64,000 bases of DNA from Hyphomonadaceae bacterium TMED5 (GTDB lineage: Bacteria > Pseudomonadota > Alphaproteobacteria > Caulobacterales > Hyphomonadaceae). Under the pieces are notes generated by a model. That model had not been told where the DNA came from. It saw only the letters and a program-made list of their open reading frames with translations, and did no database searches. Made by a program: the position numbers and the translations under genes. The DNA lies in assembly GCA_002173095.1 (NCBI GenBank), contig NHBK01000009.1:310001-374000 (forward strand). The letters run 5' to 3'. Positions 16,938 through 26,256 of this stretch are shown here, piece by piece (the stretch's first letter is position 1; the number at the start of each line of letters is the position of its first letter).

Positions 16938-19268
16938 ATGGCTCGAAAAGCGCTGAGGCCGGGACAGACCATCGGCCCCTATACAATTCTAGCTGAACAG
17001 TATCAGGACGATGCTGGTGTCACCTATCTGGGTAAGCATCCGAGCGCCTGGGGTGCGCCGCAGGTCTATATCCGTGAGTTCTTTCCGGCCAATATTTCCC
17101 GTCGCAACCGAAACGAAATTGCGCCTGCGCGAAAACTGCTCGCGCGTGAATTTGAGGATGCGCTCGCTCAGCAGAAAGACCGGGTCGATCGCTATCTGGC
17201 GATCAAAGAGCCGGGTCTAATTGGCGGGCTTGGTAAAGTTGAAGAGAACGGAACAGTTTATCTGGTCACTGACTGGCCGGAAGGTGAAAGCCTGCAGACC
17301 ATGTCTGCCCGCGACGGTCTATTGTCGCCGGGCTTTGTCCGTGCGCTTCTCTATGGGCTTGAAGGTGGGTTGACTGCGCTTGGCGAGCAGGGGTTGGTGC
17401 ATGGCCAGATTTCGCCTGAAACACTGCGCCGCCTGAATGATGGTGATGCCAGTGTCACCCATCCTGATCGTCTTGAATATGTCGCCACGATTGGAGCGCC
17501 TGTAAAAGTCGCGCCAATCAATACGCCCTATCTGGCGCCGGAATTTGTCAGTCAGGATTTTGGTCCGCTCGGCCCGTGGACAGACATGTATTCGCTGGCG
17601 GCAAGCTTTTATCAGATGATTACCGGCCTTGTGCCTGCATCTGCCAAGGACCGTATCGATGCGCATGCCGCTGGCGCGGATGATCCGCTCGATATGCTGG
17701 CGCTTGATACCCGTCTGGATGATGATCCGTCGCTTTTTCAGGCGCTGGCTTCTGCATTGTCACTGAAGGCTGAAGATCGTCCTGCCAGTATGCCAGCATT
17801 CATGGGGGCTGCGGCGATTGCGGCCGCTATTGAGGACAGTCCGGAAGAGGCCGCGGGTCTGGAGCCGCGCCCTGCGCTTGGCGGCGTGTCCGGACCGGTG
17901 CGGATTGGTATTGCGGCCGCGCTGGTCGTGCTGCTTTGTGCTGTGTTGGTCCCATTTGTCTTCTTCTCGAACGATGAAGACGTCACACTGGCGCAGAATA
18001 ATCCGAACCCTGCGCATACGCCGCCACCCGTGCCCGCGCCTTCGCGCCAGTCTTTTACCCCGGTTTCAGAACCTACGCCTGATCAGCTGTCGGATGATCT
18101 GGTCGAAGACGATGATATTCCGGAAGATGTTGCCGCGTGGATGCAGGTGGATCAGGAAGACCCGGATGCCGTGCTCGAATTTCTGCGCACGGTTACAGAC
18201 AATCAGACGCTGCGCTCACAGGTGCGATCTCGCTGGATGACATTGGAAGCCTCGGCCTGGGCAGAGGCAAGTGCTGATGGTTCAGAAGATGCGCTGACCG
18301 AGTTTATCGAAACCTATGCGACCAATGTGCCGCCTTTTTCGCGCTTCGGCGAAGAGGCGCGCGCTCAGCTTGCTGACCTGCAACAGACTTCCGAAGAAGA
18401 GCAGGCTGAGGCCGAGCCTCTGGAAGACGAACAGCCTGAAGCAGAAGAAGATACTCCGGTCGTTGATGTAGAGCCTGAGCCTGTAATCGAAACAGAAGCG
18501 GAGGCAGAAGGTGACTCCGCACCGTCGGAGGCAGATTCCACAGAAGGCGCTATTGAAGAAGAACTGCCTGCTGGACCGGAAGACACCGGCCCGCAAATCG
18601 GTGACGTCTTTACTGATTGTGATTCCTGTCTTGCAGTCGAAATCGTCTCTGAAACTCTGGCCGTGGCGCAGGTGGAAACAAGCATATCGGATTTCCGGGC
18701 GTTTCTGACGGCGACAAACCGGTCCGCGCCGACAGGGTGTTTTACGCATGTCGCAGGCAGCCAGTCGATCTGGAGTTATGGTTCATCTGCAAGCTTTGAT
18801 GCGCCGGGCTATGATGTGTCTGATGATATGCCCGCCGTGTGCGTTTCTTTCGATGAGGCGCAGACCTTTGCGCAATGGATGAGTGATCGAACAGGCGAGA
18901 ATTACCGTTTGCCAACAGCTGAAGAGTGGCTGGCGATTGCGGGTGAGGCCGGGTCAGCGCTGATGTCATGCGGTGCAAACTTCGCCGACGAGACGCTGGG
19001 TGCTGAAGACGTGCAGACGAGCCTGTTCAGCTGTTCTGATGGGTCTGCCTTTACGACGTCTCCATCCGGAGATGGCGTGTCAGGCATGTATGGCAATGTC
19101 GCAGAATGGGTGGTGGACTGCGATGAGGGCGATTGTTCCCGGCGTCTGGCCATGGGTGGGTCCTGGGTGTCCGGCCCCGAGCAGATACGAAGCAGTTTTC
19201 GAGAGGTTTTTTCTCCAAATAGTCGTTCAAGCACTTTGGGCTTCCGACTGGTCAGAGAAGTAGAATAG
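16938..19268 (+). CDS. Membrane pseudokinase fused to a C-terminal SUMF1/FGE-like domain
   Basis: The start at 16938 places the kinase-like fold (LRPGQTIGPYTILAEQY) at residue 6; an in-frame GTG at 16854 is possible. The 776 residues read: kinase-like domain (6-290), one membrane span (RIGIAAALVVLLCAVLVPFVFF, about 324-346), a small helical region, an acidic Glu/Pro linker (about 484-550) and a formylglycine-generating-enzyme-like domain (555-775) ending MGGSWVSGPEQIRSSF...SSTLGFRLVRE. Key kinase residues are lost: the lysine is Arg in VYIREFFP, HRD is HGQ and no DFG is visible, while APEF and the WTDMYSLA Asp remain. The FGE catalytic cysteines are not where expected. I infer a transmembrane scaffold or sensor, not an enzyme. 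The TadG-like gene follows on the same strand. Confidence 0.75.
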   Translation: MARKALRPGQTIGPYTILAEQYQDDAGVTYLGKHPSAWGAPQVYIREFFPANISRRNRNEIAPARKLLAREFEDALAQQKDRVDRYLAIKEPGLIGGLGKVEENGTVYLVTDWPEGESLQTMSARDGLLSPGFVRALLYGLEGGLTALGEQGLVHGQISPETLRRLNDGDASVTHPDRLEYVATIGAPVKVAPINTPYLAPEFVSQDFGPLGPWTDMYSLAASFYQMITGLVPASAKDRIDAHAAGADDPLDMLALDTRLDDDPSLFQALASALSLKAEDRPASMPAFMGAAAIAAAIEDSPEEAAGLEPRPALGGVSGPVRIGIAAALVVLLCAVLVPFVFFSNDEDVTLAQNNPNPAHTPPPVPAPSRQSFTPVSEPTPDQLSDDLVEDDDIPEDVAAWMQVDQEDPDAVLEFLRTVTDNQTLRSQVRSRWMTLEASAWAEASADGSEDALTEFIETYATNVPPFSRFGEEARAQLADLQQTSEEEQAEAEPLEDEQPEAEEDTPVVDVEPEPVIETEAEAEGDSAPSEADSTEGAIEEELPAGPEDTGPQIGDVFTDCDSCLAVEIVSETLAVAQVETSISDFRAFLTATNRSAPTGCFTHVAGSQSIWSYGSSASFDAPGYDVSDDMPAVCVSFDEAQTFAQWMSDRTGENYRLPTAEEWLAIAGEAGSALMSCGANFADETLGAEDVQTSLFSCSDGSAFTTSPSGDGVSGMYGNVAEWVVDCDEGDCSRRLAMGGSWVSGPEQIRSSFREVFSPNSRSSTLGFRLVREVE

Positions 19269-19471
19269 TCGGCGTGATCGCTATTCTGGGTTAACCTTTG
19301 GCCGTATCCAGAGTGGAAAAAACGCTTTGATACCGGCTATATGCCAACAAACGGGCCGACAATCTTAATGAGAGATTGAATATACATCATAAAGTGAAGC
19401 GCCGGATTTTCCGAAATCCTGTTGATTTGGCGATAGTTTAGACGCTCGAACTGCTAGTATGAGCCGCCTGA

Positions 19472-21193
19472 ATGAATTCGTTTTTCAAAAATAGATCTGG
19501 CAATGTCGCCATGATTTTTGCGCTTTGCCTGATCCCTATTGTGGTTCTGATGGGCGGAGCGATTGATTTTTCGCGTCAGCGCGGGACAGAGGGCTTTGCG
19601 CAGGACGCCCTTGACGCAGCGCTGTTGGCCATTGCGCCAGAGGCCGCAGGGAAGTCTGAAGGGCAGCTCACTCAGGAAGGCCGCCGCTGGTTTGAAAACC
19701 ACCTTCAGGGCGCCGGCAATATGGATATTGACGGGTTTCGCATCGTCGTTGATGGGGACAATCTCACCGCCTATGTCGACGGCCATGTGGATACCGCATT
19801 TCTGGGGCTGATCGGCATTACGGAAATGGAAGTGCACCGCACAGCGTCGGTCACGATTGGTCTCACCAAGGTGGAGATCGTCATGGTGCTGGATACGACC
19901 GGTTCCATGATGGCAACGCCAGCAGGCCAGTCGCAGACAAAGCTTGAAGCCCTTCAGGATGCTTCGCTCGATATGGTGAACACCCTTTCCGGGCTATCAA
20001 ATGGCGATGGCAATATCGTCATGGGCATGGTGCCGTTCGCGACCTATGTGAATGTAGGTCCGGACAACATCGATGCGAACTGGATGGATACCGATGCGCG
20101 CTCGCCCGTGCATGCCGACAATCTGGTTGAGGGGTTGAACCGTTTCGACCTTTATGAGCACCTTGGATATGCATGGAAAGGTTGCGTCATGGCGCGCCCT
20201 GCGCCGCACGACGTGCAGGATACGCGTCCGCGTACGAGCCGCCCGGAAACGCTGTTTGTCCCGATCTTTCATCCGGATGAGCCGGATTCCCGCTATCGCC
20301 GGTTTGAAGAATATCCGAATAATTTTGTGGATGATGCGACTTCGCTCGGCTCCGGATTTCTGGATATTGGCAACCCTGTAAAATATGGCCTGCCGCTGGG
20401 CGTACTGAGCCTGATCGATGGGCTCTCTAACGGCGCGGTGAATCGTCTGCTGAACGAAGATGACGATGACGACGACGAATGCGAAGATGATGATGATGAC
20501 AATTATGGGCAAGGCCAGGAATGCAATAACGGGATCGGCGCCACGGTTGATGTCTTAAACCCTGCAAACTGGAGTGAAGTAGATACGAACCGCAATTATC
20601 AGTATTACAGCGATGTGACCACGGAAATCGGCCCAAGCTTTGCCTGTGAAATGCCGCCAGTCGTGCCGCTGACCACAAACTTCCAAACTCTTCGCAATAG
20701 CGTGAACTCTCTCACGGCTTCGGGGTCTACCAACATCGCGCAAGGCGTTGTCTGGGGCTGGCATGCGCTATCGCCAAGCGCGCCTCTTCAGGAAGGCGAT
20801 GAATATTCTGATCGCGTGCAAAAGGTGATGGTTGTCCTTTCTGACGGTAACAACGTGGTTGTTGCGCGCGACGGTCACCCAGGCGGCTCTGACTTCTCAG
20901 CCTATGGCTATATGGAGAACGAACGTCTTGAAGGCGTTGATGGCCGGTATGACACTAATGAAATCATGGAGGCCATGGATGAGCGTACACTGCTGGCGTG
21001 TCAGAACGCCAAAGATGCAGGCGTGCGTATCTTCACCATTCGGCTGTCGCTGGAAGATGAGCGGTCTGAAGAATTGCTGACGGCCTGCGCCAGCAGCCCG
21101 GAGGACTTTATTGATGTGCAGGAGTCTGACCGTCTGGATGATGCTTTCCGCCAGATCACGGAGCGTATTTCAACGCTGTATCTGTCTCACTAG
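19472..21193 (+). CDS. TadG-like pilus-assembly protein with von Willebrand A domain
   Basis: A 573-residue protein. The N-terminus NRSGNVAMIFALCLIPIVVLMGGAIDFSR is the TadE/TadG-type class-III prepilin-like membrane segment; the rest is extracytoplasmic. MVLDTTGSM is a MIDAS metal site of a VWA domain, with a later VVLSDGNN strand. A run of Asp/Glu (encoded at 20455-20505) interrupts the VWA region. TadG proteins accompany Flp (Tad) pili, but no other tad gene is present here. The pseudokinase gene lies 203 bases upstream, and no clear hairpin separates them. Confidence 0.82.
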   Translation: MNSFFKNRSGNVAMIFALCLIPIVVLMGGAIDFSRQRGTEGFAQDALDAALLAIAPEAAGKSEGQLTQEGRRWFENHLQGAGNMDIDGFRIVVDGDNLTAYVDGHVDTAFLGLIGITEMEVHRTASVTIGLTKVEIVMVLDTTGSMMATPAGQSQTKLEALQDASLDMVNTLSGLSNGDGNIVMGMVPFATYVNVGPDNIDANWMDTDARSPVHADNLVEGLNRFDLYEHLGYAWKGCVMARPAPHDVQDTRPRTSRPETLFVPIFHPDEPDSRYRRFEEYPNNFVDDATSLGSGFLDIGNPVKYGLPLGVLSLIDGLSNGAVNRLLNEDDDDDDECEDDDDDNYGQGQECNNGIGATVDVLNPANWSEVDTNRNYQYYSDVTTEIGPSFACEMPPVVPLTTNFQTLRNSVNSLTASGSTNIAQGVVWGWHALSPSAPLQEGDEYSDRVQKVMVVLSDGNNVVVARDGHPGGSDFSAYGYMENERLEGVDGRYDTNEIMEAMDERTLLACQNAKDAGVRIFTIRLSLEDERSEELLTACASSPEDFIDVQESDRLDDAFRQITERISTLYLSH

Positions 21194-21429
21194 GGCGTAT
21201 GATTTAGATATACGCTCTAAACCAAACAGCTGCAGACATGCCGCCGGGCTTTGCCCGCCCGGCCGGAGCCGCTGCTCGGCGTGCAGCCCTGAGCGCGCTC
21301 TATATTTTCCGGAGATAGCCGGAAAATGAGAGCAAATTATAAAAGACGACTGAGAGGCCACCAATTGCAGCCTGATGCGCAATTGGTTCATTCAAGGTGG
21401 ATGAGAGATGGGACACAATTCTCGTCTAA

Positions 21430-21450
21430 AATTGATCCACTGGATCAATT
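21430..21450 (-). terminator. Terminator-like hairpin downstream of tRNA-Val
   Basis: AATTGATCC-AGT-GGATCAATT on the minus strand forms a perfect nine-pair stem followed by TTTAG. It lies 13 bases after the tRNA 3' end. Confidence 0.6.
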
Positions 21451-21463
21451 ATAAGGTCGAGAA

Positions 21464-21538
<75 letters not shown>

Positions 21539-21733
21539 ACATTTGGCTGGGCCTGACAAGCAGGTCCGGCGAGAAGCGGTCATAAATCACAAAGCAGGCT
21601 GGCACGTCAATTCCCAAAATCGCAAAATACACGCCTCAATGTGTCAGAGCGCCGGACGTGAAATGTCTGAAGAGAATTCTACCGCGCATCTTAGGGTAAA
21701 TTTCACGACATTCTGCTTTAACCATGCCTTGAA

Positions 21734-22834
21734 ATGACGAGAAAAATCATTGGTTTGGGGCGTAAGATGCGTTTTGCGGGATGGGTTTCAGCGAGTGCTC
21801 TGATGGGGGCGGCGATCGGCTGTGCGCCTCTTGCGCAGGCTGACCTTCCGCAGAATTACATCGCCCTCCTGCAGGAGGCTGATAACCGTGACCTGCCTGC
21901 CGACCGTTTTCTCGAAACAGCTGATATGGTCGCAGTTCTGGTGGAAGGTGGCCGCGCCGCCGTGCATCAGGCTGTGCTGGATCATATTCCTGACCGCGCG
22001 GGCGATGTCGCCGACTGGCCTTTGCCTGAGCCGGAGCCCGTTGCGCCCGAGCCAGAAACTGAGCCGAGCGCTGCGCCAGCAGAAACTCACGAAACCCGCA
22101 GTCTGGGCGAAGGCCCTGTTTCGATTTCGGGTGGACCGGGAGATTCCAGCGGCTGGCTTGCCGGGTCGCTCAGCCGAATGCGCGACGATAGCTGGTCGGG
22201 TCATTTCCGAGCCGGTGTTCAACTGGCGCGCGGCAATACTGATCTGACCCATTTCAACTTCGCAGTCGAGCTTGATCGGGAACTGGAAAAAGGCTGGCGG
22301 ATCGACAGCCAGTTTGAATATTTCATCTCTGACCAATCCGATCAGCTGACGCAGGATGACTGGCTGGTGGAACTACGGGCCTCTCGCATTCTGGATAGTG
22401 GTATCGGCTATTATGCGGGCGGGTCTTATGAGCGTGATCTTGTCGGCATTTATAACAATTCGGCCTTCTTTACCGCAGGTGCCATCTGGCACGTATTGGA
22501 TGGCGAGCGTGTCGACTGGGGGCTTCGCGGCGGTGTGGGGCAACGTTATCGCGAATATGCTCTGTCCGGAGAAACCACGACGGACTGGGTGCTGGAAGGC
22601 GGCTCAAGCTTCAGCTTTGATATTTCGGACACGACGCGATTTGGATCAGAGACCACGGCCTATCTGGGCGGGGGCTCGCGCATTGACCAGCGCTTCACGC
22701 TGACGACGCGCATTTTCGAAGACTGGGCGGTGCAGACTGCGCTTCGCATTGAACGAGAGTTTGAGGACCAGTCCACGCATGATGAGACCGATGCGCGGCT
22801 AGATGTATCGCTGCTCTATTCTTTTGGCGGTTAA
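21734..22834 (+). CDS. DUF481 outer-membrane beta-barrel protein
   Basis: A 366-residue protein. After a signal peptide (to about residue 36, ending AQA) come a short helical region, a Pro/Glu linker and a C-terminal barrel of the DUF481 (YdiY-like) family: WSGHFRAGVQLARGNTDLTHFNFAVELDRE is the typical opening strand pair, and the protein ends in Phe-Gly-Gly after alternating strands. Family members sit in the outer membrane and some are salt-induced; no function is established. Its stop shares the TTAA at 22831-22834 with the convergent methyltransferase gene. Confidence 0.8.
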   Translation: MTRKIIGLGRKMRFAGWVSASALMGAAIGCAPLAQADLPQNYIALLQEADNRDLPADRFLETADMVAVLVEGGRAAVHQAVLDHIPDRAGDVADWPLPEPEPVAPEPETEPSAAPAETHETRSLGEGPVSISGGPGDSSGWLAGSLSRMRDDSWSGHFRAGVQLARGNTDLTHFNFAVELDRELEKGWRIDSQFEYFISDQSDQLTQDDWLVELRASRILDSGIGYYAGGSYERDLVGIYNNSAFFTAGAIWHVLDGERVDWGLRGGVGQRYREYALSGETTTDWVLEGGSSFSFDISDTTRFGSETTAYLGGGSRIDQRFTLTTRIFEDWAVQTALRIEREFEDQSTHDETDARLDVSLLYSFGG

Positions 22835-23640
22835 GCGCCGGAAAGCCGTTGAGACAAGGTCACCGCAAGGCTGGTGGCAATGTTCAGGCTGTCGACCTCA
22901 TGTGTCATCGGAATGCGAATGGCGATTCCCATATCGATGAGATGCTGACTAAGGCCGGGGCCTTCCGGGCCGAGCACGATTGCCAGCTTTTCAGGGCGAT
23001 CAGCCTCATAAAGGGACATGGCTTTTTCACCCGGCGTAAGTGTCCAGATATCGAAGCCGGCCCGTTTTAGCCCCTCAAGAATTTCAACTGCCGTCAGGCC
23101 GTGGAAAAACGGCATCCAGAGCGCTGTGCCCGCCGACACGCGAATGGCCTTGCGATAAAGCGGATCACAGCTTTCTGTATCCAGAATAATCCCATCACCG
23201 CCTAGTGCCGCCGCATTGCGGAAGACCGCGCCCGCATTGTCGTGATTGGACAGACCAATGCAGACGACGAGCGTCGCAGGATCAGCTTGTTCAGATAGCC
23301 AGGTTTCAAAATCGGGTGGTTCGGGCTTCATCCCGCAGGCCAGAATGCCACGATGGATGGGAAAGCCCGCAATGGCATCCATGACGGGCTGGTCGGCTGT
23401 GTAGACGGGAATGTTGCCGGGCAGTGCATCAAGAAGGCCTTGCAGAACCGGCACGCGCCCTGTCTCGATAAGCAGGCTTTCGGGCTGAAAGCGGGAACGG
23501 CTGAGGAATACCTCCAGCGTCACCTTGCCCTCAACAATGAACTTGCCATGGCGGCCCGTCAGATCGCGCTCGCGCACTGATACATAGTCGGCGATACGCG
23601 GGTCATCTGGGTCTGAAATGGGAATAATCTGAGCCTGCAT
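22831..23640 (-). CDS. TrmH/SpoU-family RNA methyltransferase
   Basis: The start is the ATG at 23640; a TTG seven codons upstream is the alternative. The 269-residue protein has the SPOUT knot motifs: GLSNHDNAGAVFRNAAALGGDGIILD (motif 1), VLGPEGPGLS (motif 2) and IPMTHEVDSLNIATSLAVTLS (motif 3). It has an N-terminal substrate-binding segment (GKFIVEGKVTLEVFL) as in rRNA 2'-O-methyltransferases. The target nucleotide cannot be read from sequence. It has no strong Shine-Dalgarno. Confidence 0.85.
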   Translation of the reverse strand: MQAQIIPISDPDDPRIADYVSVRERDLTGRHGKFIVEGKVTLEVFLSRSRFQPESLLIETGRVPVLQGLLDALPGNIPVYTADQPVMDAIAGFPIHRGILACGMKPEPPDFETWLSEQADPATLVVCIGLSNHDNAGAVFRNAAALGGDGIILDTESCDPLYRKAIRVSAGTALWMPFFHGLTAVEILEGLKRAGFDIWTLTPGEKAMSLYEADRPEKLAIVLGPEGPGLSQHLIDMGIAIRIPMTHEVDSLNIATSLAVTLSQRLSGA

Positions 23641-23685
23641 AAAATGCTTTTGCAGGCTCAAAGATCAGGGATCAATCCTGAATGA

Positions 23686-24042
23686 TCAGGATACAGCTGC
23701 GCTATGGTCAATATTGCGAATGACGAGGTCAACGCGGCCGGTTTCCGGTACGACGAGGTAAGCATCGTCATCAATGCGGACCCAGTAAAAGCCACTTGGT
23801 GCAGCCGGAAGGCCATAGGTGTAATATTCCTGCCAGTCACGCTCGCCGAATTCGACCGGGATCACGTCGCCGCGGTCATAGGTCATTGGCACGTCAGGTG
23901 CTTCTGGCTGGAAATAGTCTGAATAGTCAGCGGTTGTCGCGGCTGAGTTTGCTGCGATTTCCTGGGTGTCGTCCTGGGCGAAAGCGGCGGGTGTGAGCGC
24001 CAGAGCGGCAGCTGCAAAACCCATAGAAATGATCTTGGTCAT
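23686..24042 (-). CDS. RcnB-like periplasmic protein
   Basis: A 118-residue protein with a clear signal peptide (to AFAQ) and GGAG before the ATG. Its C-terminal half, YYTYGLPAAPSGFYWVRIDDDAYLV...VIRNI, matches the short RcnB/YohN-type periplasmic module (YGLPxxPxGxxWVRVGDDALLV). In E. coli RcnB modulates nickel/cobalt export, but this module is widespread in proteins of unknown role. No metal exporter is nearby, so metal function is not claimed. Confidence 0.7.
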   Translation of the reverse strand: MTKIISMGFAAAALALTPAAFAQDDTQEIAANSAATTADYSDYFQPEAPDVPMTYDRGDVIPVEFGERDWQEYYTYGLPAAPSGFYWVRIDDDAYLVVPETGRVDLVIRNIDHSAAVS

Positions 24043-24115
24043 GTGAATGTCTCCGTTGAAAGATTAACGAAGATTCACGCTTTCGGTTCCCTCGTGCTGA
24101 AAAGAAATAATTCGT

Positions 24116-24307
24116 TCAGAGCGAAGGGTGCGCCAGCGATGCTGTGAGCTGTGACAGATATGGATCTTCGTCAATTCGCGCTTCTGACTGGATCAGAATA
24201 CGGGAAACCTCAGGAAGTTGCTTGCCAGCTTGAACAGACAGTGCCGGAACTTCTGTCTGGCTTTGCTGCAGGTTTTGTGTGGTGAGCGTTTCCTGAGAAT
24301 TTTGCAC
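24116..24307 (-). CDS. Small hypothetical protein (63 aa)
   Basis: An open frame starting at GTG (24307) with AAGGGGAA just upstream. The product is polar and Gln/Ser-rich, with no membrane span or known motif. It is kept because of the ribosome site and because it fills an otherwise empty gap between two genes. It may be spurious. Confidence 0.35.
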   Translation of the reverse strand: MQNSQETLTTQNLQQSQTEVPALSVQAGKQLPEVSRILIQSEARIDEDPYLSQLTASLAHPSL

Positions 24308-24483
24308 TGGTCTTCCCCTTATTCAGTCGCATTTAAACGCGACAGATGATGGCCGGTTCCGAAAAAAGTTGAGACGCCAGAAATTTTTTTGGCCGGTTCG
24401 TTTCCCCTCCCGCGTATCCGCCAGTGAACCGGGGTGCGTGAGGTGCCTCGGCTGGGCACAAATTTTGACGAGGGATAAAGGGC

Positions 24484-24990
24484 ATGGAAAAGGTAAAAAG
24501 CGGTTTTGGACGCGCTATGAAATGGTTCTGGATTGGTTCCGGATTATTGTTTCTGCTCGCGCTTGGCACATGTGTGATGTCGATTGGCGGTCTCGCCAAA
24601 GCGTCACTCGAAACACAATCCATAAATGAAGAATTCCTGGCACAAGTGCATGCCAATGGCCTGCCGCCACTGAATGACGAGATTTACGGTTCAGCAGCTT
24701 CTGACTGGTCGCAAACGGCGATTAATCAACTGAATTTCTATGTGCGCGGCGCTGGCCCGATTGTCTCTTCTGAGAGCCCATCTTGCACGGCTCACAGTGC
24801 AGAGCTGGGTTCAGATGGTCAGGCGGATTATGTGGAATGCGAAACCGTTCATACGCATGAGCAAACGGATGCGATCTCCAAGGTGGTCTGGCGCAAAGAA
24901 GACGGTGAATGGCGCGTTCTGAGTTTCAATTACGATATTCAGAATGCGGAACTGGCTGACCAGATTCTGCGTCGTATGGGACTTCGCTGA
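24484..24990 (+). CDS. Hypothetical single-span membrane protein
   Basis: A 168-residue protein with AAAGGG before the ATG. One membrane span (MKWFWIGSGLLFLLALGTCVMSIGG, residues 12-36) is followed by an extracytoplasmic domain of about 130 residues with two Cys (SPSCTAHSAELG and DYVECETVH) that could form a disulfide, and a final strand-rich part, KVVWRKEDGEWRVLSFNYDI. The last part resembles small extracytoplasmic NTF2-like or DUF4864-like folds, but I do not recognise the family with certainty. Confidence 0.6.
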   Translation: MEKVKSGFGRAMKWFWIGSGLLFLLALGTCVMSIGGLAKASLETQSINEEFLAQVHANGLPPLNDEIYGSAASDWSQTAINQLNFYVRGAGPIVSSESPSCTAHSAELGSDGQADYVECETVHTHEQTDAISKVVWRKEDGEWRVLSFNYDIQNAELADQILRRMGLR

Positions 24991-25020
24991 TACAAGCCTA
25001 AAGCTGGGTGGATATGAAAG

Positions 25021-25050
25021 AAAAAGGCTGGCAAAACTGCCAGCCTTTTT
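25021..25050. terminator. Bidirectional terminator between the 24484 gene and rpoH
   Basis: AAAAAGGCTGGCA and TGCCAGCCTTTTT form a thirteen-pair stem with loop AAAC, ending in T-runs on both strands between convergent genes. Confidence 0.88.
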
Positions 25051-25060
25051 TGTGTTGCGT

Positions 25061-25957
25061 TTAGCTGACTGCGCCGAGAGGAAGGCCTTCTTCCTTGGCG
25101 GCGCGCATCATGGCTTTTTGAAGCTTTTCAAAGGCGCGGACTTCGATCTGACGAATACGCTCACGGGAGACGTTGTACACTTTGGACAGGTCTTCCAATG
25201 TAACCGGATCATCCTTCAGGCGACGTTCGGTGATGATGTGCTTTTCGCGCTCATTCAGGTCTTCCATTGCTTTTTCAAGCAAGGTCATGCGCGCATCAAA
25301 TTCCTGACGGTCGGCAAATTCACGCGCCTGACCCGGATTGTCTTCATCCTCCAGCCAGTCCTGCCATTCGCCGTCACCATCCTGTCCGCCAATCGGCGCG
25401 TTAAGAGATGCGTCTGATGCAGACATGCGGCCATTCATGGAGATGACTTCGTCTTCGGTCACGTTCAGGCGGGTTGCGATTTCGGTGACCTGTTCAGGTC
25501 GCAGATCGCCAGCTTCAATCGCGTTGATCTCGCCTTTAATGCGGCGCAGATTGAAGAACAGTTTTTTCTGAGCTGCCGTGGTGCCCAGTTTGACGAGGCT
25601 CCAGCTGCGCAGGATATATTCCTGAATAGCCGCGCGGATCCACCACATCGCATAGGTTGCCAGACGGAATCCCTTATCAGGGTCGAATTTCTTTACGGCC
25701 TGCATCAGGCCAACATTACCTTCAGAGACGACTTCGGCCATAGGCAGACCATAGCCGCGATAGCCCATTGCGATTTTGGCAACAAGACGCAGGTGTGACG
25801 TGACCATCTGCTCGGCGGCATCAGTGTCTTCATGCTCCTGCCAACGTTTGGCCAGCATGAATTCTTCTTCTTTTTTGAGCATCGGAAATTTGCGAATTTC
25901 CGTCAGATAGCGCGAAAGTCCCTGTTCGGGAGACAGAGCGACAGATGTCCCAGCCAT
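25061..25957 (-). CDS. rpoH: RNA polymerase heat-shock sigma factor RpoH (sigma-32)
   Basis: A 298-residue sigma-70-family group 3 factor. Region 2 shows LVAKIAMGYRGYGLPMAEVVSEGNVGLMQAVKKFDP and FRLATYAMWWIRAAIQEYILRSWSLVKLGTTAAQKKLFFNLRR; the QKKLFFNLR stretch is the RpoH box that distinguishes heat-shock sigmas. Region 4 has TLEDLSKVYNVSRERIRQIEVRAFEKLQ. GAGG precedes the ATG. It directs core polymerase to heat-shock promoters. It is transcribed divergently from the chemoreceptor across 299 bases in which I recognise no specific site. Confidence 0.95.
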   Translation of the reverse strand: MAGTSVALSPEQGLSRYLTEIRKFPMLKKEEEFMLAKRWQEHEDTDAAEQMVTSHLRLVAKIAMGYRGYGLPMAEVVSEGNVGLMQAVKKFDPDKGFRLATYAMWWIRAAIQEYILRSWSLVKLGTTAAQKKLFFNLRRIKGEINAIEAGDLRPEQVTEIATRLNVTEDEVISMNGRMSASDASLNAPIGGQDGDGEWQDWLEDEDNPGQAREFADRQEFDARMTLLEKAMEDLNEREKHIITERRLKDDPVTLEDLSKVYNVSRERIRQIEVRAFEKLQKAMMRAAKEEGLPLGAVS

Positions 25958-26256
25958 AATAACCTCACTTGAATCCTACCGGCTCAATAGTGACGCACGG
26001 AAGTGACTTCAGGTTTCAAAAAAGGAATGCCCATATTTATGCAGCACTCCGACACATAATATACCCCATGAACGCGGGCGCATACTCTCCTTATGTAGGA
26101 GCTTTTTTGCCAATTTGAACCCACAACACGCCTTAAAAAGTCTCAACCATTGATGGATGGTTACTTTTAATCGGAATGCTGAATCTATCAGGAGTAGAAG
26201 TGTATTAACAATGATCCTGTATCCATTAGGAATCTCAGGTTCCTGGAAGACAGATC

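Noticed and set aside
19261-19471. TTAA-containing stretches that resemble CtrA sites upstream of the TadG-like gene (TTAATGAGAGATTGA)
   Set aside because: The second box reads TTGA instead of TTAA, so it is at best a half site.
21194-21429. Several short GC-rich inverted repeats after the TadG-like gene (for example GGGCTTTGCCC)
   Set aside because: The stems are short, overlap each other and lack a T-run; I could not choose a defined terminator or repeat element.
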